This document shows positions 36,821-46,138 of a stretch of DNA of 64,000 nucleotides, in pieces. Location of the stretch: assembly GCA_008501735.1 (NCBI GenBank), contig QQUF01000053.1, forward strand, positions 1-64,000, in the 5' to 3' direction. Positions within the stretch are counted from its first letter, which is position 1; every line of letters starts with the position of its first letter. A program made the translations under genes and the position numbers. The notes under the pieces are model-generated. The model was not told the DNA's origin. It saw nothing but the letters and a program-made list of their open reading frames with translations, and ran no database searches. This DNA comes from Calditrichota bacterium (lineage in GTDB: Bacteria; CLD3).

Positions 36821-39800
36821 TTGAAAATAATCTTAACTCTTTTTTGTTTGTTTGTAAGTTTTGAGGCATTTGCTTTTGCACCTGAACCTCACAACGAGAC
36901 AGGAAAAATTTTCCCAATTCAAGCAAATTTTTCACACCACAATCAAGCTAAGCAGCAAGAACTTTTGAAATCTCAAGTTTGGCAAAACTTCACACGAGGC
37001 AAACAGAACTGGGTCGCAATTTTTGATGAAAATTCAGGACTTCCTGAAAAGGCATTCGGAAAACCTTTTGCAGGGAATTGGAGCAGAATAGTCAACGAAA
37101 AAAATGCGGAAACAGTCGCTTGGGATTTTTTGAATTCAATCAAAAATGAATTTGGGTTAGAACTTTCGCAATTCAGTTTCGCAGTTACAAATAATTGGTT
37201 AGGCGACTACGCAGTTTTTTACAAACAATTCGTAAACGGTTTCGAGGTGCTTGATTCAAAAATGTTTGTTGTTTTGACGGCTGACGGAAAGGTTGCAAGA
37301 TTTGGTTTCTTGATGGGAAAAGACAGAGTTTTTTCAACTGATTTTGCACTTACGACAAAAGAAGCGGAGTTTTTCGCTCCAATTGGTTTAGTTGGCTTTG
37401 ACGAAAAAACCGATAAAATTACTGTCGAAAATGAGTTTGTTTACGTTCCAGTTTATGGAAAAGACACTGAGATTTTGGATTACAAACTCGCTTACAATTC
37501 TTTAGTTCCTGTTTCAAAACATTACGGAAATTGGCAGACTTACATTGACGCAAATTCAGGCGAAATTCTTCGCCGTTTTAACACAGTGCATTTCGGAACA
37601 ATTGATGGACAAATCACAGGTGATACAGAACTTGTGAATCCTCAGAGCATTCCACAAGTTTTCCCTTACAAACATTTGCGAATGAGCATCAACGGCGATT
37701 TTGTTACTACAGATTTACAAGGGAATTTTGCTTACACGACAACGACTTCAGGACCACAACAAGTTAGCATTCCGTTGCAAGGAACTTGGGTTAGAGTGAG
37801 AAATTCGCAAAATGGAAACCAAACTCCAACTTTGAATTTAACAACCGTAACTGACAACGAAACTGTAAACGTAAATTTGGACTCAGGAAGTTCAACCTTT
37901 AGCGAACGAGATGGATTTTTTCACACAAACGTAGCTCACGATTTTATCAAAGGAATTGACCAAACTTTCACTGGTGTTGACTACTCAATGAATTGCAACG
38001 TTGAGCTTAACGGTTCTTGTAATGCTTTTTGGAATGGAAGTTCGATTAGCTTTTTTAGAGCTGGAGCAAGTGGAGGAAGTCAATGTCCTTCGATTTCAAG
38101 AATTGCAGGAGTTGTTTACCACGAATACGGTCACGGAATTAATTCAACTCATTACAGTCCTTTTGGAATGCCTGGCGATATGCACGAAGGAATTGCAGAT
38201 TACACAGCAGCAACAATTGAAAATCAGCCTTTAGTCGGAGTCGGATTTAACGGACCAAATTCTTTTCTAAGGAACATTAATAATCAAAATCAATATCCTG
38301 ATGACATCGTTAATGAAGTTCATTACGACGGATTAATTATTGCTGGAGCTTTGTGGGATTTGAGGCAGTTAGTTCCTGTTTCAAGAGCAGATTCTCTTCA
38401 CCACTTTGCTCGTTACGGAAAAGCAGATAGTTTCTTTGATTACTTTGTTGACTTAATCACTTCTGATGATAATGACGGTGATTTGACGAATGGAACTCCT
38501 TATTCTGACGAAATTTTTGAGGCTTTTGGTAAGCACACAATTTCTTCTGATATTGAAATTACTCACGACAAAATTCCTGACACAGAAGATTCGCAAAATG
38601 CTTATCATTTTACAGCAGATTTTCAGACGAATATTTTTGGAATTGGAATTAATGTCGCTCAGTGTAGTATCTTTTACTCTATTGACGGAGGTGCAAACTT
38701 TTCCTCTGCTCCGATTACAAATTTGATTTCAACAATGTTTGAAGGACAAATTCCCGCACAACCAAGTGGAACAACAGTTTCTTATTATATTAAAGCACAA
38801 GACGTTTTGAGCCTTGTTGTTACTGAACCAGAAGACCCAACAACAGAACTTCTTACATTTTTTGTAGGTTCTGACCAAGTTGAGCCAGAACTTTCAGTCG
38901 AAATTCCATTTAAAAGTACAATCGAAAACACAGGTCTGATTTCACAAAAAAGCATAGTTAATGCTTTTGATAATTTAGGGCTTCAAGGTGTAAACTTTGC
39001 GACTGGTTTAGTGCATCACAGAGTCGGAATAGGAAGTTTCCAAACAAACTCAATTACTCAACTTTCTGACACATCGTTTTCCGCTGAAATTGATTTGGGA
39101 AGCAATTCCTACCAAATTGGCGATGTTGTTGAATATTTTTTTACAGTTGACGACGTTGCGTTAACGCCAAACACAGGAAGACTTCCACAAGATCCAAATG
39201 AATTTCTGACTTTTACAGTTTCAAATGTCGAAACAGTTGAAGGTTTTGAAGACGGAATAGCTAAATGGAATTTGGACGCTCCTTGGGTGATTTCGAATCA
39301 ACAGTCTTATTCGGGAGATTTTTCTCTTGATGAAAGTCCTGGTACAGGTTACAACGACAACGCAAACGTTAGTGCAACTTTGCTTGATGGTTACAATCTT
39401 TCTGGTTACACTGTCGCTGATAACGTAAAACTAACTTATTGGGCAAGGCATTTTTTGAAAATTGGACACGATGATTTTCTTTTTGTAGAAGTTACAACTG
39501 ACAACTGGCAGAATTTTACAAAAGTTGATACACTTTCTGGACCTTCAAGTTGGAAACAACACGTTGTTTCGCTTAGTCCTTTTGTCGGAAATCCGGACGT
39601 TAAATTTAGGTTTAGGCTTGTAACTGACGGAGTTGGAAACGGACCTGCAACGAATCCTTTTGGTGTAATCTTAGATGAAATCAAATTGCGAGTTGACGGA
39701 GTTATTGTTTATGGAGATGCAAATGAAAACGGAATTCTTGAAGAAATTGATGCAGATTTAGTTTTGGAGTCGGTTGTAAAAAACGTTAATTTCGTGCCTG

Positions 39801-39910
39801 AACAAAAAGTTGTAACTGACGTTGACGGAGACGGTTTTGTTCGAGTAAACGACGCAAGTTTGATTTTGCAAAAAGCTAAAGGATTGATTAATAAATTCCC
39901 AATTGAGTAA
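36821..39910 (+). CDS. Secreted M36 (fungalysin-type) metallopeptidase with dockerin-like C-terminus
   Basis: This 1029-residue exported protein has a signal peptide (LFCLFVSFEAFA), an FTP-like propeptide over about residues 45-240, and an M36 catalytic domain. The zinc site is HEYGH at 434-438 with E456 in MHEGIADY. Beta-rich modules follow, then a C-terminal dockerin-like pair of calcium loops (GDANENGILEEIDADLVLE and DVDGDGFVRVNDASLILQK) and a FPIE tail. The tail matches the end of the protein encoded at 21101-22189. It likely degrades extracellular protein while held at the surface. The start is TTG, fixed by AAGGAG at 36809-36814 with 6-base spacing. Confidence 0.9.
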   Translation: MKIILTLFCLFVSFEAFAFAPEPHNETGKIFPIQANFSHHNQAKQQELLKSQVWQNFTRGKQNWVAIFDENSGLPEKAFGKPFAGNWSRIVNEKNAETVAWDFLNSIKNEFGLELSQFSFAVTNNWLGDYAVFYKQFVNGFEVLDSKMFVVLTADGKVARFGFLMGKDRVFSTDFALTTKEAEFFAPIGLVGFDEKTDKITVENEFVYVPVYGKDTEILDYKLAYNSLVPVSKHYGNWQTYIDANSGEILRRFNTVHFGTIDGQITGDTELVNPQSIPQVFPYKHLRMSINGDFVTTDLQGNFAYTTTTSGPQQVSIPLQGTWVRVRNSQNGNQTPTLNLTTVTDNETVNVNLDSGSSTFSERDGFFHTNVAHDFIKGIDQTFTGVDYSMNCNVELNGSCNAFWNGSSISFFRAGASGGSQCPSISRIAGVVYHEYGHGINSTHYSPFGMPGDMHEGIADYTAATIENQPLVGVGFNGPNSFLRNINNQNQYPDDIVNEVHYDGLIIAGALWDLRQLVPVSRADSLHHFARYGKADSFFDYFVDLITSDDNDGDLTNGTPYSDEIFEAFGKHTISSDIEITHDKIPDTEDSQNAYHFTADFQTNIFGIGINVAQCSIFYSIDGGANFSSAPITNLISTMFEGQIPAQPSGTTVSYYIKAQDVLSLVVTEPEDPTTELLTFFVGSDQVEPELSVEIPFKSTIENTGLISQKSIVNAFDNLGLQGVNFATGLVHHRVGIGSFQTNSITQLSDTSFSAEIDLGSNSYQIGDVVEYFFTVDDVALTPNTGRLPQDPNEFLTFTVSNVETVEGFEDGIAKWNLDAPWVISNQQSYSGDFSLDESPGTGYNDNANVSATLLDGYNLSGYTVADNVKLTYWARHFLKIGHDDFLFVEVTTDNWQNFTKVDTLSGPSSWKQHVVSLSPFVGNPDVKFRFRLVTDGVGNGPATNPFGVILDEIKLRVDGVIVYGDANENGILEEIDADLVLESVVKNVNFVPEQKVVTDVDGDGFVRVNDASLILQKAKGLINKFPIE

Positions 39911-39931
39911 TTTGTAACTTAGAGCGTGAAG

Positions 39932-39981
39932 CCCGCAAGAAGCCGTGCAACCCGCAAATTCTTAATTCTTAATTCTTAATT
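39932..39981. repeat. Short tandem and direct repeats upstream of livF
   Basis: CCCGCAA occurs twice (39932-39938, 39951-39957) in a short GC-rich patch. It runs into three perfect tandem copies of AATTCTT (39957-39977) plus a partial copy. The livF ATG follows 7 bases later with no ribosome site. The repeat may be a slippage-prone tract. Confidence 0.7.
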
Positions 39982-39988
39982 TTTTAAA

Positions 39989-40699
39989 ATGCTTAAAGTT
40001 CAAAATTTAGAAGTCTCTTACGGTGCGATAAATGCCATTCAAGGAATTTCTTTGGAAGTTCCAAAGGGCAAAATTATTACTTTAATTGGTGCAAATGGAG
40101 CAGGAAAAACAACAACTCTTAGAACAATTTCAGGGATTGTAAAATCGAAATCTGGTCAGATAATTTTGGAAGGTGAAGAGATTTCCAAATTAGCACCTCA
40201 CAAAATTGTAAAAGCTGGAATTGCACAAAGTCCTGAAGGCCGCCTTGTTTTTGCGAATTTGACGGTTGAGGAAAATTTGAAAATGGGAGCTTACTTGATT
40301 GAAGACAAAGTAAAAATTAAGGAAACAGAAGATTACATTTTTGAAATTTTTCCAAGGTTAGCTGAAAGGTGTTCGCAAGCTGCAGGAACTTTGAGTGGTG
40401 GAGAACAACAAATGCTCGCAATCGGCAGGGCTTTGATGAGTCAGCCGAAACTTTTGCTTTTGGACGAACCTTCACTTGGAATTGCTCCAATTCTTGTACA
40501 GACAATTTTTGAGAAAGTTGTTGAAGTTAACAAAGAACTTGGAGTTACAGTTTTGCTTGTTGAACAGAATGCTCGTCTTGCTCTTAAAATCTCGGATTAC
40601 GGTTACGTCTTGGAAACTGGAAAAATTATCCTTGAAGGTAATTCTACGGCATTAGCTGAGAATGAGGAAGTACAAAAAGCTTACTTAGGAATTGCCTAA
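39989..40699 (+). CDS. livF: Branched-chain amino acid ABC transporter ATP-binding protein LivF
   Basis: This is a 236-residue ABC ATPase of the LivF group, one of the two ATPases of high-affinity branched-chain amino acid uptake. Walker A is GANGAGKTTT, the signature is LSGGEQQM, and Walker B is LLLLDEPSLGI. QSPEGRLVFANLTVEENL and the LVEQNARLAL H-loop region are characteristic of LivF. None of livG, livH, livM or livK is adjacent, so it is separated from its complex or serves a related HAAT-type transporter encoded elsewhere. No Shine-Dalgarno is seen and AT-rich repeats directly precede it. Confidence 0.9.
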   Translation: MLKVQNLEVSYGAINAIQGISLEVPKGKIITLIGANGAGKTTTLRTISGIVKSKSGQIILEGEEISKLAPHKIVKAGIAQSPEGRLVFANLTVEENLKMGAYLIEDKVKIKETEDYIFEIFPRLAERCSQAAGTLSGGEQQMLAIGRALMSQPKLLLLDEPSLGIAPILVQTIFEKVVEVNKELGVTVLLVEQNARLALKISDYGYVLETGKIILEGNSTALAENEEVQKAYLGIA

Positions 40700-40768
40700 A
40701 AGGTACTAAATTCCTAACTTGAATTTGGCTTTAGAAAATTTAATTTTAACAAAAAATTAGGTGATAAA

Positions 40769-41863
40769 ATGTTTGCAGTGATTATGGCAGGAGGTTTTGG
40801 AACACGTTTTTGGCCACGAAGCAGAAAAAGAACTCCAAAACAATTTTTAGATATTTATGGTGGAAAAACAATGATTCAACAAACTTTAGATAGGTTCGAA
40901 GGTTTGGTCTCTGGTGAAGATTCTTTCATTGTTACAAATGCAATTCAAGTTGGAATGCTTAAGGAGCAAATCGGTTCTTACAAAATTCCTGACAAAAATA
41001 TTATCGCTGAACCAATGGGAAGAAACACTGCTCCTGCAATCGCACTTGCTGCACTTTTTATCAAAAAATACTCACCTGAAAAATTGAACGAAACGATGGT
41101 TGTTTTACCTTCAGACCATTTGATTACAGATTTTGACACCTTTAGAAAGAATTTAAATTTTGCTTCTGAAATTGCACAGAAAACAGGTGACTTGGTTACT
41201 TTTGGAATTCCACCAACTTTTCCTGCAACAGGTTACGGTTACATTCAAAGGACAGAAAATGATTTGGACTTTGACACTGACAATTCTGCTTTTAAAGTTA
41301 AGGCTTTTGCTGAAAAACCAAATTATGCTACAGCAGAGAGGTTTTTAGAATCTGGAGAATTCTTGTGGAACAGTGGAATGTTCGTTTGGCAAGTCAGTAG
41401 GATTTTGGAAGAATTAGAAAAATATATGCCAGCCACAATGGAAGTTTTGAATAGAATTTTAGACGAAATTGGAACTGAAAAACAAGACGTTGCAATCCTT
41501 GAAGCTTACACGAAAATTAAAGGTGAGTCAATTGATTACGGTGTTATGGAAAAATCTAGAAATATTTCTGTTGTTACTGCTCAATTTGATTGGAACGATT
41601 TAGGAAGTTGGAAAGAAGTTTATACCGAAGGCGAAAAAGACGAACAAGGAAATGTGAAACTTGGAAACGTGAAATTGATTGACACGAAAGATTCTCTTTT
41701 CTATCACTCAGACCCGAAAAAAATGATTGCTGCAATTGGTGTTGAAAATTTGCTTGTTGTTGATACAAAAAATGCACTTTTGGTGTGCAATAAAAATAAT
41801 GCTCAAGACGTTAAAAAGATTGTCGAAGCACTACAAGAAGAAAGTCGAGAAGAGTATCTGTAA
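40769..41863 (+). CDS. manC: Mannose-1-phosphate guanylyltransferase
   Basis: This 364-residue enzyme makes GDP-mannose from mannose-1-phosphate and GTP for polysaccharide synthesis. The nucleotidyltransferase signature is AVIMAGGFGTRFWPRSR with the PKQFL motif, followed by EPMGRNTAPAIALAA and the sugar-binding FVEKP-like FAEKPN. It lacks the C-terminal cupin isomerase domain of the bifunctional AlgA/ManC type, so it is monofunctional. AGGTG lies 6 bases before the ATG. It heads a plus-strand run leading to polysaccharide export genes, which supports a role in exopolysaccharide or O-antigen supply. Confidence 0.93.
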   Translation: MFAVIMAGGFGTRFWPRSRKRTPKQFLDIYGGKTMIQQTLDRFEGLVSGEDSFIVTNAIQVGMLKEQIGSYKIPDKNIIAEPMGRNTAPAIALAALFIKKYSPEKLNETMVVLPSDHLITDFDTFRKNLNFASEIAQKTGDLVTFGIPPTFPATGYGYIQRTENDLDFDTDNSAFKVKAFAEKPNYATAERFLESGEFLWNSGMFVWQVSRILEELEKYMPATMEVLNRILDEIGTEKQDVAILEAYTKIKGESIDYGVMEKSRNISVVTAQFDWNDLGSWKEVYTEGEKDEQGNVKLGNVKLIDTKDSLFYHSDPKKMIAAIGVENLLVVDTKNALLVCNKNNAQDVKKIVEALQEESREEYL

Positions 41864-41881
41864 ATTTTGAAAGAAGAATAA

Positions 41882-42865
41882 ATGTTTTTGAAAAAGTTTT
41901 TAACCACACTTACAGTTGGAATTTTAGCTACAACAACTTTAGCTGCGGGTAAATTTGGAGATGAATTTTACTCGAATGGAGTTGGAGCAAGAGCATTGGC
42001 TTTGGGAGGAGCTTTTGTTTCGTTTGAAGGTGATGTGAATTCTGTTTTTTGGAATCCGTCTGGAATTGCAAAAGTCCGTTCGTTCGGAGTTTCTGTAATG
42101 CACGCAGAAAAATTTGGTGGCGAATTAATGTTTGACCATTTTTCAGTTCTTTATCCAGTGAGTGATTTTACTTTTGGGTTTTCCTACGTTCGTTCAAGTG
42201 TTGACGGAATTCTTGACACGAGAAATGGAAGTGTAACTCGGAACTCAGATGGACAAATCACAAACATTGATTTTACAAACATCAGTGAATTCTCAGACAC
42301 TGACCAACTTTTCAATTTCGCTTTTGGAAGAGAGTGGAATGAAAAACTTGCCGTTGGTGCAAATTTTAAAGTGATTCACCGTTCAATTGCTGAATTTTCG
42401 GCTAATGGTTTTGGAATTGATGTTTCAGGGCTTTACAAAATCCGTGAAAATTGGCGAGTCGGAGCAAACCTTCAAAATGCAACAACTACAATTGTAAGTT
42501 GGGACAAAGGTGCTTCTAAAGAATACATTCGACCACTTTTGAAAGTTGGAACCTCTTACGATTTGATGAAAAACAGAAATCGTTTTACTTTTGCACTTGA
42601 TGCAGATAACCGCTTCGAAGGAAGAGATTATTCTTCACAAGTTAGCTTAGGTGCTTTGAGTTTGGATTTCAGAATTGGTGTTGAATATTCTTTTGCAGAG
42701 TTAGTTTTTTTGAGGTTTGGAGTTGATGATGTTGAGCGTTTGAATTTTGGTGCTGGATTTAAGATTGCAAAGTATTTCACAGTTGATTACGCAGTGTCTG
42801 AAGGTGGTCAAAGCGAAAATTTAGGACGTGCCCACAGATTTAGTTTGAACTTCCTTTTAAATTAA
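41882..42865 (+). CDS. PorV/PorQ-family outer membrane protein
   Basis: This is a 327-residue outer-membrane beta-barrel protein with a signal peptide (ILATTTLAAG). It matches the PorV/PorQ (UPF0164) family: GVGARALALGGAFVSFEGDVNSVFWNPSGIA is the diagnostic N-terminus (here split over residues 33-64), followed by alternating beta strands ending HRFSLNFLLN. PorV-type proteins shuttle T9SS cargo to the attachment complex; relatives also serve other export roles. It lies 18 bases after manC and ends at a hairpin. The role could be in T9SS or in polysaccharide export next door. Confidence 0.85.
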   Translation: MFLKKFLTTLTVGILATTTLAAGKFGDEFYSNGVGARALALGGAFVSFEGDVNSVFWNPSGIAKVRSFGVSVMHAEKFGGELMFDHFSVLYPVSDFTFGFSYVRSSVDGILDTRNGSVTRNSDGQITNIDFTNISEFSDTDQLFNFAFGREWNEKLAVGANFKVIHRSIAEFSANGFGIDVSGLYKIRENWRVGANLQNATTTIVSWDKGASKEYIRPLLKVGTSYDLMKNRNRFTFALDADNRFEGRDYSSQVSLGALSLDFRIGVEYSFAELVFLRFGVDDVERLNFGAGFKIAKYFTVDYAVSEGGQSENLGRAHRFSLNFLLN

Positions 42866-42891
42866 AAATTACAGTTAATTTATTTCTTTTA

Positions 42892-42927
42892 AAAATTAGG
42901 GTTTAAATAAGTCCAAACCCTAATTTT
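42892..42927 (+). terminator. Terminator after the PorV-like gene
   Basis: A 13-bp stem (AAAATTAGGGTTT / AAACCCTAATTTT) with a ten-base loop lies 26 bases past the stop. The trailing T run is within the stem and short, so termination may be partial. Confidence 0.7.
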
Positions 42928-42977
42928 CCCTATCTGTTTTTTCCAAAATTTAAACATTCTTATATGAATTAAATTTC

Positions 42978-43006
42978 TTGACTTGCAAATGTAAGTTAGC
43001 TATTTT
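42978..43006 (+). promoter_or_regulatory. Candidate promoter of the response regulator and export genes
   Basis: TTGACT and TATTTT are separated by exactly 17 bases, about 48 bases upstream of the response-regulator ATG and just past a terminator. It is the best sigma-70-like match noticed in the window and would drive the response regulator and the polysaccharide export genes. Confidence 0.5.
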
Positions 43007-43053
43007 CGTGAAACAATTTACTTCACACAACATTCAAAAGGTAGAAAAGTAAG

Positions 43054-43437
43054 ATGACCTCACCGAAATGCATCTTAATTGTTGACGATGAACCCGAAAT
43101 TAGAGAAGTTTTAAGTACGTATTTAGTTACGAAAGAGAATTACTCTGTTGAAGAAGCAGGCGATATTCGAGAAGCAACTGATGTTATACGCAAAACACGA
43201 GTAGATATTGTCTTTTTAGATATTCAACTTCCAGGTGTTCACGGAATCGAAATTCTCAAAGTTCTAAAAAAAACTGATAAGAGTATTAAAGTTGTGATGA
43301 TGTCTGGTTATGCAACAGAAGAAATTGCAAAAGAATCCTTAGAAGAAGGTGCTTTTGATTATCTAAGAAAACCTTTCGAACTTTCCCAAATTGACAGAAT
43401 ATTAGCATCTATCGAAATATCCGATATGGAAGTATAA
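43054..43437 (+). CDS. Single-domain response regulator (receiver)
   Basis: This 127-residue CheY-like receiver has no output domain. The phosphoacceptor Asp56 sits in FLDIQLPG, the acidic pair is D11-D12, Ser84 occupies the switch position and Lys106 is in LRKPFE. No histidine kinase is nearby, so it must take its signal from elsewhere. It lies 53 bases upstream of the export lipoprotein gene, behind a good promoter, which suggests it controls polysaccharide export by protein contact. Stand-alone receivers next to Wzc-type genes are plausible allosteric regulators, but that is inference. Confidence 0.93.
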   Translation: MTSPKCILIVDDEPEIREVLSTYLVTKENYSVEEAGDIREATDVIRKTRVDIVFLDIQLPGVHGIEILKVLKKTDKSIKVVMMSGYATEEIAKESLEEGAFDYLRKPFELSQIDRILASIEISDMEV

Positions 43438-43489
43438 TTTCCTCGGAAAATAAGTAGTCAAGTAACAACAAATTTAACTTTAGTAGCAA

Positions 43490-46117
43490 ATGGCAATTAA
43501 TTTAAAAGAAAAGATTTTACTCTCTTCTTTACCTATTTTACTTTTGGGTTGCCAAAGCGGTAAAATGCCAAATTACTTTTGGTCGTATGAAACTGGTCCG
43601 ACCAATGCAGGTAATTACCACAGTGTAGCAACTGGTGATTTTAATTCCGACGGTAACTTAGATATTGTTGGTGGTAATTTTAATCCTGGTGGAATTCTTG
43701 TTTGGTATGGCAATGGTAATGGAAGTTGGAACGAAGTTAATACACCTTCAGATTTAGGTGATATTAGGGACTTAGCTTGCGGAGATATAAATAATGACGG
43801 CTTTGACGACATTATTTGTACATCTTTTGGTGATGCTAAGGGAGTTAGGGTTTTCCTTTCTAATGGAGATGGAACTTGGAGATTAGCTGCTTTCCCAACT
43901 GAAAAGGGAACTTTTGAAGGTCTTGAAGTTGCGGATATGAATTACGATGGGAATCTTGATGTTATTGCAGCAAATACTTCTTCATCTGGGCAAAGTGATG
44001 GTGGTGTTAATGTTTGGTTTGGAGACGGGAAAGGAAGATTTTCAAAAAATTATGGTCCTCAATCAACAGGTGTTTACCGAGATGTCGCAATTGCAGATTT
44101 TAATAATGATGGAAAACTTGATATAGTTTCGACACGTTGGGGAGTTGACGGAGAAGTAAAGGTTTGGTACGGAACAAATCGTGCTGAATGGTATGCAGGC
44201 TCAAGCCCAGAAACTGTCGGTAGCTTTATTGGAGTTACAACAGGCGATTATGATGGCGACGGAAGAATTGATATTTGTGCTACTGCTTACCACGAAGGTG
44301 TTTACCTTTGGTATCAAGACGAAAATGGAAAATTTACAGAACCTTGTAGGCTTTTAGATTATGGACATTGGTGGGAAGTTCAATCAATAGATTTAGACTT
44401 TGACGGAGACCAAGACATAGTTACAACCTCATTTGGTGAAGATGGAGTTAAGATTTTTAGAAATGATTGGAAATGTGATTGGCACGATTGGAGTAATCTG
44501 ATTGACTCGGAGAAAACTTATTATGGGCTTACCTATGGCGATTTTAATAATGATTCAAGACCTGACTTAGCTGCTGCTAATTACAGCCAAGGTGTTCACA
44601 TTTGGTTACAAGTTTATGATGAAAATCGTTATGATTCAGGACCACCAAGACCTGTTGAAACAGATTCTTTAGATTTGTGGTTTATCGAAAAAGGGACTGC
44701 AACTTATGGTGAGACAGTTTACAGTGTCTTCTTTGATACTGGAATTGCTGACATTCGTCCTGACCAAGAGCCAATTTTGGAGAAAGTTGCTCAAGTCATT
44801 AATAAGTATCCGAATAGTAAAGTTACTTTAGAAGGACACGCAGATTTCAGAAATATTAATACGACTGAGTATCCAAGTAACTTAGAACTTTCTGAGGCAA
44901 GAGGGAATGCTGTAAAAGATGCTTTGATGCCACGACTGAAATCTCAAAGAACAAGATTTATTGGTCCAGTTGGTTGGTCTGATACAAGACCAAAAGTCTT
45001 TGACCCAAATGCTCCAGAAGAGTTGCAACTTAACAGACGTTGCGATATTATTATTGAAAAGGTCAAAAGAACTCCTGATTACGAGTATTTGCAACGAGTA
45101 AATAAATTTGAATACGCAGATTCTTTAGATGTTGGAGTTATTGACGAAGACTTGTTGCTTGGAGAAACTTCTAAACCAAAAGGGCTTCATAATGCAACTC
45201 TTGACCCTTACCAAAATAAAGTATTTACTAAAGCAAGTGGAATCCCTGAATACATCATTGGCTCTTTAGATGTTTTAAATATCATAATTTGGACAGGTTT
45301 GGATAAAAAGGAATTTGAAGTAACGGTTGGAAATTCAGGCGATGTTTTTATTCCGAATGTTGGGGATGAAAAATTTTATGTAAAAGGTAAAACTTCTACT
45401 CAAGTCGAAAATGAACTTTACGAAATTTTGGAAAGTGTTCTCAAAAAACCAAATGTTGAAGTTGACGTAAAATATTATTTCGCTCATCAATCTTCAATTC
45501 TTGGTGAAATTCGTGATACTGACGATGATGACACAGGTCCAGGACGTTATCCTTTGACAGGTCGTGAAACACTTTTAGACTTCATCTCGAATCACGGAGG
45601 TCCAACGAAAGATGCTGATTTAACTCAAATTCAAGTTATTCAGGAAAATGGACAATCTCTTTATTTTAACCTTTGGGCAACAATTGTAGAAGCAGATATT
45701 ACTCAAAACCCAGTTATGGATGCAAATCAAATAGTTTTTATCCCTTCTCTTACTACGAGTAGTAGATTTGTCTTCGTTTTTGGCGAAGTCAATAATCCGG
45801 GTTTAATCGAAATCAAAGAATCAAGCGGTTTACCTCTTATTGAATGTATCGCTCACGCAGGTAATTTTACTCGTGAAGCATTACAAAGTGATATCAGAAT
45901 TATTCGTGGTGATATTGATAAACCAAACATACTTGAAGCAGATATTCACAAATTGCTTAAGGAAGGTGATTTTAGTCAAAATGTGAAACTCTTTGATAGA
46001 GATATTGTTTTTGTTCCGCAAACGACTTATTCTTCAACGACTGAATTTATTAATTCGTTGAATCCGACTTTGTCTTTGTTGCAAACATTCTTCCTCGTAA
46101 ATCAGGTCTTTAAGTAA
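43490..46117 (+). CDS. Fusion lipoprotein: FG-GAP propeller, OmpA domain, Wza-type polysaccharide export domain
   Basis: This 875-residue lipoprotein (lipobox LLGC, Cys21) combines three modules. Residues about 40-380 hold seven FG-GAP/VCBS repeats with calcium loops such as DFNSDGNLD and DYDGDGRID, enough for a seven-bladed propeller. Residues about 400-525 are an OmpA-like peptidoglycan-binding domain (LEGHADFR, then ELSEARGNAVKDAL, then NRRCDIII). The C-terminal third is a polysaccharide export (Wza/Poly_export) domain from EYIIGSLDVLNIIIW, followed by SLBB-like regions (SILGEI, FVFGEVNNPGLIEI). It should form the outer-membrane polysaccharide channel of the system, with the Wzc-like partner 21 bases downstream. 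No ribosome site is seen. Confidence 0.9.
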   Translation: MAINLKEKILLSSLPILLLGCQSGKMPNYFWSYETGPTNAGNYHSVATGDFNSDGNLDIVGGNFNPGGILVWYGNGNGSWNEVNTPSDLGDIRDLACGDINNDGFDDIICTSFGDAKGVRVFLSNGDGTWRLAAFPTEKGTFEGLEVADMNYDGNLDVIAANTSSSGQSDGGVNVWFGDGKGRFSKNYGPQSTGVYRDVAIADFNNDGKLDIVSTRWGVDGEVKVWYGTNRAEWYAGSSPETVGSFIGVTTGDYDGDGRIDICATAYHEGVYLWYQDENGKFTEPCRLLDYGHWWEVQSIDLDFDGDQDIVTTSFGEDGVKIFRNDWKCDWHDWSNLIDSEKTYYGLTYGDFNNDSRPDLAAANYSQGVHIWLQVYDENRYDSGPPRPVETDSLDLWFIEKGTATYGETVYSVFFDTGIADIRPDQEPILEKVAQVINKYPNSKVTLEGHADFRNINTTEYPSNLELSEARGNAVKDALMPRLKSQRTRFIGPVGWSDTRPKVFDPNAPEELQLNRRCDIIIEKVKRTPDYEYLQRVNKFEYADSLDVGVIDEDLLLGETSKPKGLHNATLDPYQNKVFTKASGIPEYIIGSLDVLNIIIWTGLDKKEFEVTVGNSGDVFIPNVGDEKFYVKGKTSTQVENELYEILESVLKKPNVEVDVKYYFAHQSSILGEIRDTDDDDTGPGRYPLTGRETLLDFISNHGGPTKDADLTQIQVIQENGQSLYFNLWATIVEADITQNPVMDANQIVFIPSLTTSSRFVFVFGEVNNPGLIEIKESSGLPLIECIAHAGNFTREALQSDIRIIRGDIDKPNILEADIHKLLKEGDFSQNVKLFDRDIVFVPQTTYSSTTEFINSLNPTLSLLQTFFLVNQVFK

Positions 46118-46138
46118 AATTAGAAGTGGTAGTTTAGT

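Noticed and set aside
39932-39981. CRISPR-like array
   Set aside because: The units are 7 bases long and tandem with no spacers; no cas genes are nearby.
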